Assembly: GCF_000341265.1 (NCBI RefSeq)
Contig: NZ_ANAE01000117.1
Coordinates: forward strand, 1-35,645
Length of the DNA stretch: 35,645 nucleotides
Direction: 5' to 3'
From: Nocardiopsis prasina DSM 43845
GTDB taxonomy: Bacteria; Actinomycetota; Actinomycetes; Streptosporangiales; Streptosporangiaceae
Shown in pieces: positions 8,601 through 18,700 of this stretch (the stretch's first letter is position 1; each line of letters begins with the position of its first letter). The notes below the pieces were generated by a model that was not told the DNA's origin, ran no database searches, and worked only from the letters and a program-made list of their open reading frames with translations. Both the position numbers and the translations under genes were made by a program.

Positions 8601-11600
8601 ATGGCTGACGAGGACCTTCCCGAGAAGGAGGGGACCGACCCCGCGGCGCCCGAGGCCGGGGGTACCGCCGATGTCAAGGAGATGGCCCACGCCATCAACG
8701 CCTTCGCCGACGCCGACGACAAGGGCTCGGCTCCGAAGATGGGCTCCGCCCAGGCGGTGAAGGACACCAACTGGCTGAGCAACTACTTCTGGAACGTCAA
8801 CAACCCCAAGAACGCGGACGAGTGGTTCGGTTTCGAAAGCCGGTCCTCCGACGCGGAACTGCTCGGTGGCTACGAGTGGGGTTACGCGGTCTACTCCGGT
8901 ATCCACATCAACGACGCCGTCAAGGGGACCGACGGCACGGTGTGGGGCAACTTCATCGACCCGATGCGCACCATCCTCAACGCCGCCTCCAACCCCGGTG
9001 TCGGGACGGGAACCTTCAACAGCGGTGTCCTCAGCCGCATCGAAACCGACCTCGGTGACTTCCGTGACTTCTCCACCGCCCGCTACGACGAGATGTGGGC
9101 CCTCGCTGAGGAGATGAAGCCGGGCAACGAGAAGTTCGAGGGCGCCGGAGCCGAGGCCCTGCGGGGGTATCTGAGGAAGCTGGCCCTGGAGTTCCAGCAC
9201 ATCGCCTCCTACGTCGAACCGGCCATCGACGCGGTGAACTCCGCGCGCCTCGCTGCCAACCCCACCTACCTCCAAGCGGTGATCGGCGCCTTCAACGACT
9301 GGCAGAGCAGCTCCGACCGCAGTCCCCGCTCGACCATCCGCAACTGGTGGGAGGAGCAGCGGGACAAGGTCACCTGGGAGGACAGCATCATCAAGATCCG
9401 CGGTATGCGGACCGATGAGAAGGCCACCTGGGAGACCTTCGAGACCGAGATCAAGGAACGCTGGTGGGACAACCTGGCCGACCTGCGCAAGGCGGCCACG
9501 GAGGGTATCTCCACGGTCTCGACGACCTACAGCACGTCCGCGTCGGAGATCCTGCCCTTCACTCCCGTCACGGTCACCCCGCCCGGAGGCGGTGGCGGGG
9601 GTGGAGGTGGCGGTGGTGAGGGCGGCGGCGACGGTGACGGCCGCTCCATCCAGGACATCATCGACGAGTACCTCAACGGCGGCAGCGGCGAGGGCGGCGG
9701 CGGTGACGGCGATGGTGGCGGCGGCGACGGTGACGGCCGCTCCATCCAGGACATCATCGACGAGTACCTCAACGGCGGCAGCGGCGAGGGCGGCGGCGGT
9801 GGAGACGGTACCGGAGGTGGGGACGGAGCCGGTGGCGGCGGTGGTGGTGGAAACGGGCCTCTGGGCGACGGCCGCACCATCGACGAGATCGTCAACGACT
9901 ACCTGAACGGCCAGGGACCCAACAGCGGTGGATCGGATATCCCCAATGATGGGGGACCCGTGCCCGAGGGCGGTGGTGGTCCCGGCTCCGGTGGTGGCGG
10001 GCCCGTGCCCGTGCCCGGGGGTTCGGGTGAGCTGAACGGTCCACCCTCGCCCGGGTCGGGTGATCTCAACGGTCCGCCGAACCCACCCGGTTCGGACACC
10101 CCGGACGGAACGCCCCTCTCTCCCGTCAACGGCTCGGTCACCTTCCCCGGCGAAGGTGGGGGTGGCCCCGGTGAGGGCGTGGGCGGTCCCGGCGGAGGTC
10201 CCCTCGACGGGATCGGAGGCGACCCCTCCTCGTCCGGTGGCGGTCCGGGCGGGTTCTTCCCGCCGCCGGTGGCGCCCGGTATGGGCAGCCTGGGCGGCGG
10301 TGGTGCCGGCGGCGGCTCGAACAACTCGGGACGCCGGGAGCAGGGGACCCCGCTCCCAGATGGGAGCACCATGCTTCCCGACGGCGGTACACGTCTCCCG
10401 GACGGCACCGTCGTGAACCCAGACGGCAGCACGCGGCCCCCGGACGGCAGCGGGCAGATCCCCGAGGGGAGTACGCCGCTTCCGGAGGGGAGCGCCCGGC
10501 TCTCCGACGGCAGCATTCGGCTTCCCGACGGGAGCATCCTGAACCCCGACGGCTCGCGTTCCGACGGTGGCAGCGGTGACCCGTCCTCCTCTACCGGGGG
10601 ACCGCCAAGCGGCGGCTTCGGGGACCTCGACCTCTCCTCCTCCACGGGTGGCGCGGGGGGCGGCAGCGTGCCGCCGCCTCCGGGTCGCGTATCCACCGAG
10701 GGTGACCTGGACCTGTCTTCGGGCGGTTCCGGTGGAAGTGGCAACGGGTCCGGCTCGCCCATCCCGGGTGGTGTGGGTGATCTGGGTGGTCCGGGTAACG
10801 CGGATCGGCCTGGGCTTCCGGACGCGCCGATCATGGGCGGGTCTGGTGGCAGTGGCAACGGATCGGGTTCCCCCATTCCGGGTGGTGTGGGTGATCTGGG
10901 TGGTCCGGGTAACGCGGATCGGCCTGGGCTTCCGGACGCGCCGATCATGGGCGGGTCTGGTGGCAGTGGCAACGGATCGGGTTCCCCCATTCCGGGTGGT
11001 GTGGGTGATCTGGGTGGTCCGGGTAACGCGGATCGGCCTGGGCTTCCGGACGCGCCGATCATGGGCGGGTCTGGTGGCAGTGGCAACGGATCGGGTTCCC
11101 CCATTCCGGGTGGTGTGGGTGATCTGGGTGGTCCGGGTAACGCGGATCGGCCTGGGCTTCCGGACGCGCCGATCATGGGCGGTTCCGGTGGCAGTGGCAA
11201 CGGGTCCGGCTCGCCCATCCCGGGTGGTTCCGGCGAGATCGGCGGCGGCTCGAACCGCCCCGAGATCCCCGGTCCCCCCGTCCTCGGCGGTTCCGGAGGC
11301 GGCGGAGGCAGCGGCTACCCGTCGCCCGGTGGCATCGGTGGGCCCGGTGACCTGAGTTCCTCGTCCGGCCCCGGTTCGGGCTCCGGCTCGGGGAGCGGCA
11401 GCGGATTCCCCAGCCCCGGCGGTATCGGCGGCATCGGTGGGCCCGGCGACGTGAACTCCTCGTCCGGCTCCGGTCCGGGCAGCTCGGGCGGTGGCATGAC
11501 CCCCCGCTCGGACTCCGGCTCCGTGGGCGGCAACGGTGACGGCGGCGGAGGCGGCCGGGGCAACGGTCCGGGCGGGACCAGCCCGTTCGGCGGCTACGGC

Positions 11601-12029
11601 GGGGGCCAGGGAACGGACGGATCCGCCACGGGCGGAGGCCCTGGCACCCCCGGAACGCCCGGCACCCCGGGCACCCCCGGCATGCCCATGATGCCTCCGG
11701 GCGGGATGGGCGGTGCCGGTGGCGGCGGCGGTGGCGGCGGCCAGGAACGCAGCCGCACCACGTGGCTCTCGGAGGACGAGAAGGTGTGGGGCACCACCGC
11801 ACGGGGCGGCCCCGCCTCACTCGGACGCCCCGGAACACGAAAAGACAAGGGAGTGAGCAGCGTTGGACATGTCCCTGCAGGGTCAGATGGAGAGGTCACT
11901 CGAACAACTTCGCCAGAGCCAGGAGCGGCTGGCGGAGGCAAGCGCAAACCTGGAGTCGGTTACCGCCGAAGCGGCGTCCAAGGACCGGATGCTCAGCGTG
12001 ACGGTGAACGCGAGAGGCGAGATCGCTGA
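8601..12029 (+). CDS. Large Gly-rich repeat protein with helical ESX/PPE-like head, putative type VII substrate
   Basis: The 1142-residue ORF has a helical, Trp-rich N-terminal domain (about 1-320) in the position of PPE-like or WXG-type secreted proteins, then about 800 residues of low-complexity sequence. In order: poly-Gly with three short helical beads (RSIQDIIDEYLNG twice, RTIDEIVNDYLNG once, about 345-440), Pro/Gly spacer, LPDGS-type heptads (about 585-655), a 38-residue Gly/Ser/Pro repeat (708 to about 870), Gly/Ser linkers, a collagen-like PGT run (about 1015-1030) and a C-terminal WLSEDEKVWG block (1055). It probably reaches through or decorates the cell wall. The ATG follows GAGGAAA. 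The last ~57 codons overlap the next gene in another frame and are of doubtful reality. No enzymatic domain is recognised. Confidence 0.75.
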   Translation: MADEDLPEKEGTDPAAPEAGGTADVKEMAHAINAFADADDKGSAPKMGSAQAVKDTNWLSNYFWNVNNPKNADEWFGFESRSSDAELLGGYEWGYAVYSGIHINDAVKGTDGTVWGNFIDPMRTILNAASNPGVGTGTFNSGVLSRIETDLGDFRDFSTARYDEMWALAEEMKPGNEKFEGAGAEALRGYLRKLALEFQHIASYVEPAIDAVNSARLAANPTYLQAVIGAFNDWQSSSDRSPRSTIRNWWEEQRDKVTWEDSIIKIRGMRTDEKATWETFETEIKERWWDNLADLRKAATEGISTVSTTYSTSASEILPFTPVTVTPPGGGGGGGGGGGEGGGDGDGRSIQDIIDEYLNGGSGEGGGGDGDGGGGDGDGRSIQDIIDEYLNGGSGEGGGGGDGTGGGDGAGGGGGGGNGPLGDGRTIDEIVNDYLNGQGPNSGGSDIPNDGGPVPEGGGGPGSGGGGPVPVPGGSGELNGPPSPGSGDLNGPPNPPGSDTPDGTPLSPVNGSVTFPGEGGGGPGEGVGGPGGGPLDGIGGDPSSSGGGPGGFFPPPVAPGMGSLGGGGAGGGSNNSGRREQGTPLPDGSTMLPDGGTRLPDGTVVNPDGSTRPPDGSGQIPEGSTPLPEGSARLSDGSIRLPDGSILNPDGSRSDGGSGDPSSSTGGPPSGGFGDLDLSSSTGGAGGGSVPPPPGRVSTEGDLDLSSGGSGGSGNGSGSPIPGGVGDLGGPGNADRPGLPDAPIMGGSGGSGNGSGSPIPGGVGDLGGPGNADRPGLPDAPIMGGSGGSGNGSGSPIPGGVGDLGGPGNADRPGLPDAPIMGGSGGSGNGSGSPIPGGVGDLGGPGNADRPGLPDAPIMGGSGGSGNGSGSPIPGGSGEIGGGSNRPEIPGPPVLGGSGGGGGSGYPSPGGIGGPGDLSSSSGPGSGSGSGSGSGFPSPGGIGGIGGPGDVNSSSGSGPGSSGGGMTPRSDSGSVGGNGDGGGGGRGNGPGGTSPFGGYGGGQGTDGSATGGGPGTPGTPGTPGTPGMPMMPPGGMGGAGGGGGGGGQERSRTTWLSEDEKVWGTTARGGPASLGRPGTRKDKGVSSVGHVPAGSDGEVTRTTSPEPGAAGGGKRKPGVGYRRSGVQGPDAQRDGERERRDR
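9630..9801 (+). repeat. Two identical 76-bp direct repeats encoding a helical bead
   Basis: Bases 9630-9705 and 9726-9801 are identical, with a 96-bp period (32 codons). Each encodes the bead RSIQDIIDEYLNG inside a Gly-rich linker. A third, diverged copy (RTIDEIVNDYLNG) lies at about 9868-9912. The first two copies are identical at base level, so their duplication or homogenisation is recent. Confidence 0.85.
10353..10563 (+). repeat. LPDGS-type heptapeptide repeat region
   Basis: About ten consecutive seven-residue units of the form (L/P)-P-(D/E)-G-(S/T/G)-x-x are encoded here (LPDGSTM, LPDGGTR, LPDGTVV and so on). The motif is regular in protein but degenerate in DNA, so it is selected at protein level. 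It may form a regular turn-based rod. Confidence 0.75.
10722..11220 (+). repeat. 114-bp tandem repeats (38 residues per unit)
   Basis: Units start at 10722, 10836, 10950 and 11064, with a partial fifth at 11178. Units 2-4 appear identical base for base; unit 1 differs only in its first half. The protein unit is Gly/Ser-rich and ends in DLGGPGNADRPGLPDAPIM. Codons inside use many T-ending Gly codons (GGT), unlike the flanking GGC-rich sequence. The copy number is an obvious candidate for slippage or recombination. Confidence 0.9.
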
Positions 12030-12255
12030 GATGCGGTTCCACACCGAGAAGTACCGGATGATGGCACCCGCCGAACTCGCCGCCGCGATCATCGAGGTTG
12101 TCGAACGCGCCCGGCGGGACGTGGCCCAGCAGGTCTCCACGGCCATGGGCGGACTGGTGCCGGGCGACTCGGCGGCACGTGAGCAGGCGGTGGCGGGCGA
12201 CCCCACCGCGCTGCTGGAGGAACTGGGTCTGGGTAACGTGCGGGCGCCCAAGTGA
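11863..12255 (+). CDS. YbaB/EbfC-family nucleoid-associated-like protein
   Basis: The 130-residue protein has an N-terminal helix (residues 1-40, LRQSQERLAEASANLESV), a short beta sheet (LSVTVNARGEIAEMRF) and a helical second half (ELAAAIIEVVERARRDVAQQV). This is the YbaB/EbfC fold of small dimeric DNA-binding proteins. YbaB-like genes recur in actinobacterial ESX loci; EspL of the mycobacterial ESX-1 region is one. A role as chaperone or regulator of neighbouring substrates is inferred. The likely start is TTG at 11863, about nine bases after AAGGGAG; an ATG lies two codons further. A TGA sits in frame at 11854. The first 167 bases overlap the preceding ORF in another frame. Confidence 0.85.
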   Translation: MDMSLQGQMERSLEQLRQSQERLAEASANLESVTAEAASKDRMLSVTVNARGEIAEMRFHTEKYRMMAPAELAAAIIEVVERARRDVAQQVSTAMGGLVPGDSAAREQAVAGDPTALLEELGLGNVRAPK

Positions 12256-12260
12256 CGGAC

Positions 12261-12302
12261 GGCCGGGAGCGGGGGAGGGACGTGCCTTCCCCGCTCCCGG
12301 CC
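12261..12302 (+). terminator. Strong GC hairpin between the YbaB-like gene and the WXG-like/giant pair
   Basis: GGCCGGGAGCGGGG (12261-12274) and CCCCGCTCCCGGCC (12289-12302) form a perfect 14-bp stem. Further pairing of GAGG with CCTT inside can extend it to about 18 bp. It starts five bases after the stop codon and has no U tract. It probably limits read-through into the giant's transcript. Confidence 0.6.
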
Positions 12303-12342
12303 AGACGACGGAGACGGGACAGGGACGAGCAAGGAGGGGAAC

Positions 12343-12699
12343 ATGTCGGAACGCATCTCGATCGACCCTGAGGCAGTAGCCAGGGACGGGGCCGAGATCC
12401 ACCAGCTCGCCGCCGAGGTGCGGGCGATCGACCAGTGGTACACCACCTCGGCCGACGCCCTGGGCGAGTGCTGGGGTGAGGGCGACGCCGTCGCCAAGTC
12501 GTTCGAGTCCAACTACCTCCCGGCGCGCGACGAGTTCGCGGTCTTCCTGAAGACACTCGGTACGGCGTTCGAGGACACCGCCGAGGCCACCATCGACACG
12601 GCGAAGCAGTTCGGCCGCTCCGAGCAGTACGGCATCGACACCGCGACGCGCCTGGGCGGGATCCAGGGCGGTACCGGTGGTACCAGCGGGAGGCACTGA
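12343..12699 (+). CDS. WXG100-like small protein coupled to the giant substrate
   Basis: This 118-residue helical protein has the size and layout of an ESX partner. The likely turn is CWGEGD at about residues 45-50, a W-G-E-G variant of WXG, between two long helices, and a Gly/Thr tail follows. It lacks YxxxD/E. The ATG at 12343 has a near-perfect AAGGAGGGG site. The stop lies five bases before the giant ORF, so the two are almost certainly translated together. Small WXG-like proteins directly upstream of large type VII toxins act as targeting partners or chaperones for them; that role is inferred here from position. Confidence 0.8.
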   Translation: MSERISIDPEAVARDGAEIHQLAAEVRAIDQWYTTSADALGECWGEGDAVAKSFESNYLPARDEFAVFLKTLGTAFEDTAEATIDTAKQFGRSEQYGIDTATRLGGIQGGTGGTSGRH

Positions 12700-12704
12700 C
12701 CCCC

Positions 12705-15700
12705 ATGGGAATGGAACTGCCCGCCGAACTCCGCAACCTGTTCTCGGTTCTGACAGGTTCGGAGTGGCCCACCGCCGACGAGACGCGGCTGTGGGAGCTC
12801 GCCCAGGTCTACGGCACCACCGCTGACCGGTTGGAGATCGAGCTCCCCCAGCTCGTCATCCGGATCAAGAACAAGGTGCGGGAGAACTTCGACGCCACGG
12901 CGGCGGACTTCTTCGACCAGTCGGTGGACGAGTTCACGGCGGGGCAGAACAACTACCTCGGTGAGGGGACGAAGGTCGCCCGGGGTCTCCAGGAGTACGT
13001 CCACAACGCGGGCACACAGGTGCAGTACGCGAAGTGGATGATCATCGGCCAGCTCGTCCAGCTGGCCGTGGAGATCGCCTGGGCGATCGCCATGGCGCCC
13101 TACACCTTCGGCGCCTCCCTGGCCAAGATCCCGATCTTCCAGGCGATCGCCCGCACCGTCATCGGGCGGGTCATGTTCCGGCTGCTCTCCACGCTGCTCC
13201 AGCAGATGGCGATCAGCCAGTTCTTCGCCCTCACGCTGGACGCGCTGATCCAGCGCATCCAGATCGATCAGGGCAACCGCAACGGGTGGGACCACAAGCT
13301 CACCGAGGACGCGGCCAAGGGCGCCATGCTGGACGGTCTGTTCGGCACCGCCGCCGTCTTCGGCGGCAGCGCGCTGTCCAATCAGTTCAACAAGCTGCTC
13401 GGCAACACCACCGGGCCCTCCATCACCAAGCATCTCGACGACAACTTCCCCACGGGCGGCCCCGGTGGCGGCCCCGGCGGGCTGCCCGATGGCATCGGCG
13501 GCGTGATGGGCCGTAACAGCGACGAGTTGCTGCGGCCGTACGGCATGGACAACCGGCCCGGGTGGAACCGTCCGATCGACGGCGAACGCTTCCGTACCGA
13601 CATGGGAGACGAGTTCGCCAACTCCCTGGGCGGCGCGATGGGCAAGGACCAGGCCCGCGACTTCGGTGAGCGCTACGCCGACGCGTTCACCCGGAACTGG
13701 GGCAGGGACGGCCTCAACGACGCCCTGAACGACGTGGTGAACAAGTACGGGCGGGGCCTGGACCCCAACATGCGCGACTTCCTGACCACGGGGGTACCCG
13801 CCGGGGTGCGCGACGGACTCTCCGACGTGGGCACGCACTGGAAGAACTTCCTGGCACAGCTCGGCGGCCAGGGCATCGCCAACGCCGCTCAGGGAACCCT
13901 CAGCGAGGGCTTCTTCAACCTGCTCTTCAGCGACCAGAAGACCTTCTCCGTCACGTGGCTGTCCGGGGTCTCCGGACTCGTCTCCGGTGCGGTGCAGCAG
14001 AGTCTCACGCAGGGCGGACTGCTGCTGCTCGACCACCTCCGGAACGCGGGCCTCCCCGACGGAGTGCCCCCGCCCACCCCGCAGCCCGGCCCTTCCGACG
14101 ACGGTGTCAACGACAACCGCAGCGTCGGTGGCGATGTCGGCGGTTCCCCGGACGGGAACGTCAGCACGTCGGACTCCGGGTCCACCTCCTCGAACGGCTC
14201 CGGCTCGAACGGCTCCTCCTCGGAAGGGGCGGGCGGGGGTTCACGCGACGGGCGGGGCGACGGCTCGCAGAACTCGACCCCGACTCCTCCGCCGCCCCAG
14301 CGGGTCTCCACCGAGTCGTCGGATACGAACGACCGGGACAACACGGGCCCCGCCACCCCCGAGCCGTCGTCGAACGAGAACAACGGCTCGAACGAGGGAC
14401 CCACGGAGGGCTCCTCGGGGCAGGGATCCGACCGCCCCGTCGACAACGTCAACGAGAACACGAGTGGTGACGACTCCGACCACCTGAACCGTGGCGGCCA
14501 GGAGAACACGGCCGTGGACGAGGGCGGCTCGGGCGACGCACCGGTCGTCGGCGGTCAGGAGCAGGACACCGGCGGACAGGGCCGTTCCCCCGAACAGACC
14601 GGTGACGGCGAGGGGTCGGGGGTCGTGGACGGCCCCGAGGCGCCGAACCGGGACCAGGGAGGGCCCGAGAACACACCTGCGGAGGGGGCCCAGAACCAGG
14701 AGACCCCTGCCCCGACTCCGAATCCCCCGGTCCAGGAGACCCCCGTGCCGGAGACCCCGGTTCAGGAACAACCAGTTCAGGAGACCCCGACCCCGACCCC
14801 GAACCCGGCTCCTCCCGTCCAGGAGACGCCTGTCCAGGAGACTCCTGCCCCGACCCCGGCTCCTCCGGTCCAGGAGGCCCCCGTGTCGGAGGCGCCGGTT
14901 CGGGAGACCCCTGCCCCGTCCCCGATCGCTCCGGTCCAGGAGACCCCGACCCCGGCTCCTCCGCTCCAGGAAACTCCCGTGCCGGAGACCCCGGCCCAGG
15001 AGACTCCTGCCCCGACCCCGGCTCCTCCCGTCCAGGAGGCCCCCGTGTCGGAGGCGCCGGTTCGGGAGACCCCGACCCCGACCCCGAATCCGACGCCGAC
15101 CCCTCCCGTCCAGCAGACTCCGAACCCGACCCCTCCGGTCCAGGAGACCCCCGTGCCGGAGGCACCGGTCGAGGACACGTCGAGTGACGGCGAGGTCAGG
15201 GCCGGCGGTGGTCCCGTGCACGACGCTGGGGACACCCCCGTGCGGGAGACGCCGAACCAGGAGCAGCCCGCCCAGGATTCCCCGAACCCGACCCCTCCCG
15301 TCCAGGAGCGGCCGGTCCAGGACACGTCGGGTGACGGTGTGGTCAGGGATACGGATGGCCCGGTGCGTGAGAACGGCGCCGAGGACACTCCCGCCCAGGA
15401 GCAGCCCGTCGGAGATGGTGGGGTGCGGGAGTCGGGTGGTTCTGAGGACGCGAACGGCCCTGAGGGCACGCCGGTCCGGGAGACGCCCGAGCAGAACGTG
15501 CCGGTTCAGGAGTCCCCGAACCAGGACGCGCCGGTCCGGGACACCCCGAACCAGGAGGACTCCAACACCGGCCGACCGGATCTGACGACCGACGACCAGG
15601 GCGGCCGGTCCATCGACCAGGACACCCCGGCTCAGGGGTCCCAGGACGCCACCGACGGCAACGGCCAGACCTCGACCGGGCCGTCCCCGAACGCGGGCGG

Positions 15701-18700
15701 ACAGGGTTCGAGCGACGGCAACGCGAACACCCACCGTCCGAACGGATCCGGGCGCGACGGCGGTCCCGAGACGGTCACGGACCACGGGCCCGGATCGGAC
15801 GACACCCGCACTTCCCAGGACGACACCGGCGCCGACGTCCGGTCCTCTGGGGACCGGCCCTCGGGCGAGTCGGACTCCGACGCGCCCGTCCACCAGAACG
15901 GTGACCAGCAGGGACAACGGAACGACGACGATCCCCAGGGCTCCACGCGTGACGAGGACGGTTCCGGGTCGCCCGTCCGCCAGGACGACGGCTCGAACGA
16001 GTCGACCGTGCGCCCCGACGACACCCCCGTGCCCGTCGTGGTCGCCCCGCCGCTCCACCCCGGCGCGCAGGGTGGCCAGGAGTCCACGGGGGACGGGCGC
16101 CGTCAGCCCCCGCCCGGCAACCAGACCAACACCCCACCGGTGTCCCGCCCGCGTCCCGACCCCGACGCCCCGGCCACCGTCTCCGACCGGATGCGCCCGC
16201 CCGCTGACTGGCAGAACATCCGGGACAGCATCGAACCCACGCGTGTGGGGGGCAACCGCGACCGCTCCGGCGTCGACACCGACGGTGTCGAGATCCTGCA
16301 CGGATCCAGCAAGGACAACCCGATCACCTCGATCGCGGATCGCGGCTTCGACGTGCGTCGCATTCCGCTGCCGGACCCCGGCCCGGACGGACCGACCCAC
16401 GTCACCGAACTGACGGTCCGCATCAACTTCGACCCCGGACCGGGTGTCAGCCAGTCGGACGCGAACACGGCGCAGCAGGTCTTCCTGGACCGGTTGAACG
16501 ACGTCGTCAACGAGCGCTACCGTCTGCCCGGCAGCGGTGACCAGCTCCACGTCCGTGTGGAACCGGTCGGTCCCGACGGCCGACCGCACTCCAACGTGTC
16601 CTGGGTCCGCGACAACCTGGACCTGCCCGGGCGCAGCGACACCGCCAACTGGCGTATGGACGACGGCCCCGACGTCTGGCTGCACGAACTCCTGCACCGG
16701 ATCGGTCTCAACGACGAGTCCCAGGACCGTTCCCAGGGCGGGTCCGGCCGCCCCCGCGCCGTGCTCCGCGATTCGCCGGATTCGAGCGCGGTCCACGAGG
16801 TCGGTGGCTACATGGACTCTCCCGGCGGGCGCGACAACCGGCCTCCGCAGATCCTCAACCACTACCTGGACCAGATCGAGGCCCAGGCGAACGGGGCCTC
16901 CCGCTACGATCCGCCCGCCCGGGTGGGCGACCTCCCCGACTCCGTGCACCGGGACCTGTCCCAGGTGCTCGACCCCGACGGGAACCGGAGTCACTCCGAC
17001 AACGCGGCCCTGTTCGGCGCCGCCTACGACAGCCGCGTGCGCGGGCGCGGTGACGACCAGGTTCGCGCCGACCTCCCGCCCCGGCTGCGGGAGGACTTCG
17101 ACCAGACGGTCCGGGAGTGGACCTCGGACGGGCGTTGGGACCAGGCCCTCGACACCGCGCGCGACGCGGGCATGGACGCGCCGCTCTCACAGATGCCGAG
17201 CGGTCCCACTCCGGTGACCACGCAGGGCGGAGACCACCGGGCCGCCTCACCCCTCTTCAACCCTTTCAAGTCCAAGAGCGGCGGAAGTGGCAGCAACAAC
17301 GGGGGCGGCGGCCGCAATAGCCGTAACAACGGAGGCGGTAGTAGGGACAACGGGGGTGGCAGCCGGGACAACGGGGGCAGCGGCGGCCGGAACCGCAGGA
17401 GGCCCGAGAGCCATCCGATGCGGGACCTCGGGGACCAGCGTGACCGCGAAGGTGACGGGAGCCGTAGGCATCGTCGCCCCAGGGTCACCGACGACGGGGG
17501 CGAGGGATCCTCCCGTACCCCGCGCGGGACCAACCCGACCACCACGGGCGAGACGCCCCCGCCGCAGGTTCAGGACGGGACCGTGGCGCCGACCGACACG
17601 CAGCAGCAGGTCGACGGTGAGACCACGCGGCAGGACCCCCCGCAGATCGTCGTCACGCCCGACCTCACGCCACCGGACCCGCCGCCCGTGACCAGGCCGG
17701 TCACGGAGGAGACCGCGGAGGTGCTCGACGTCCTCGCGGACATCGGTCCCAACGCCGACCACGGCGGCTACTCCGGCATGCGGATGAACCCCGACGCTGA
17801 CGTCGACGGTCTGCGGGACCGACTGTTCGACCAGATCCGGCGGCAGGGCGTGGAGCCGGACGGTTCGGCGCTCACCGATGCCATCGAGCGCATCAGCGGA
17901 GGGCGGACCACCCCCGGCGAGACGATCGACGTCCCCGTGCACGATCCCCGTCGGGACGGGGACGGCGACGACCGGAACACGCCGCCCCCGCGAGGGAACG
18001 TACAACTGTCGGTGGACCGCACGTGGCGCGACATCACGGACTCGCCCGACCGTCGCGTCAACGCCGGGAACGCGACCGAGAACCGGGCCAAGACCGTGGG
18101 CAGCGGCGCCCAGCAGAGCCGCAAGAGCGTCAACCCGGCGTTTCCCGCGGCCGTGATCGGTCAGATCGGGGGCACGACCGCGCTCATCACTCCGCGTCTG
18201 AAGGCGTCGTTCGCGGTCCGTCAGCGCGGCACCGAGTACCAGACGAGTACTGAGCGCCGTCACAAGCGCAAGGTCGACGTGGACGGGGACGATCCCGCCC
18301 GCTTCACCGGCGACCTCGTGGTCAACGCGGTCCTGGACATCGCGCCACTGCCACAGCGACCCGCTCCGCCCCCCGGCGAGGCTGCCTCTGGCGACCAGCG
18401 GCGACCTTCGGTCCAGCAGCCACCGGGACAGGACACCGCTGGTCAGCAGCAACCCGCCGGTCGGCCGGTCCGGGTCGAGTTCTCCGACCGGTTGAACGAC
18501 GCGTTCGACCTGGTCCTGCCGGGTCACCTGCGTGACAGCGGCGGGGAGAGCACGGCTGACCACCGGCCCGCCCCGCGGGAGTTCCGCACCGACGACCCCG
18601 CTTCCCGTGTCGACGGCGGCAACGGGACGCCCATCCGCGCCCCCCGGTTCTCACAGACGCTGGGCCTGATCGACGCCACGGTGCCCCCGAGGTTCCCCGT

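Noticed and set aside
10722..11220. Tandem 114-bp repeats considered as a CRISPR array
   Set aside because: There are no unique spacers, the unit is a multiple of three and the whole array is in frame in a coding gene.
14241..16994. Open frame of 917 codons on the minus strand opposite the giant gene
   Set aside because: It is the GC-driven mirror of the Pro/Glu repeat stalk; the sequence is low-complexity Arg/Gly/Val and has no family features.
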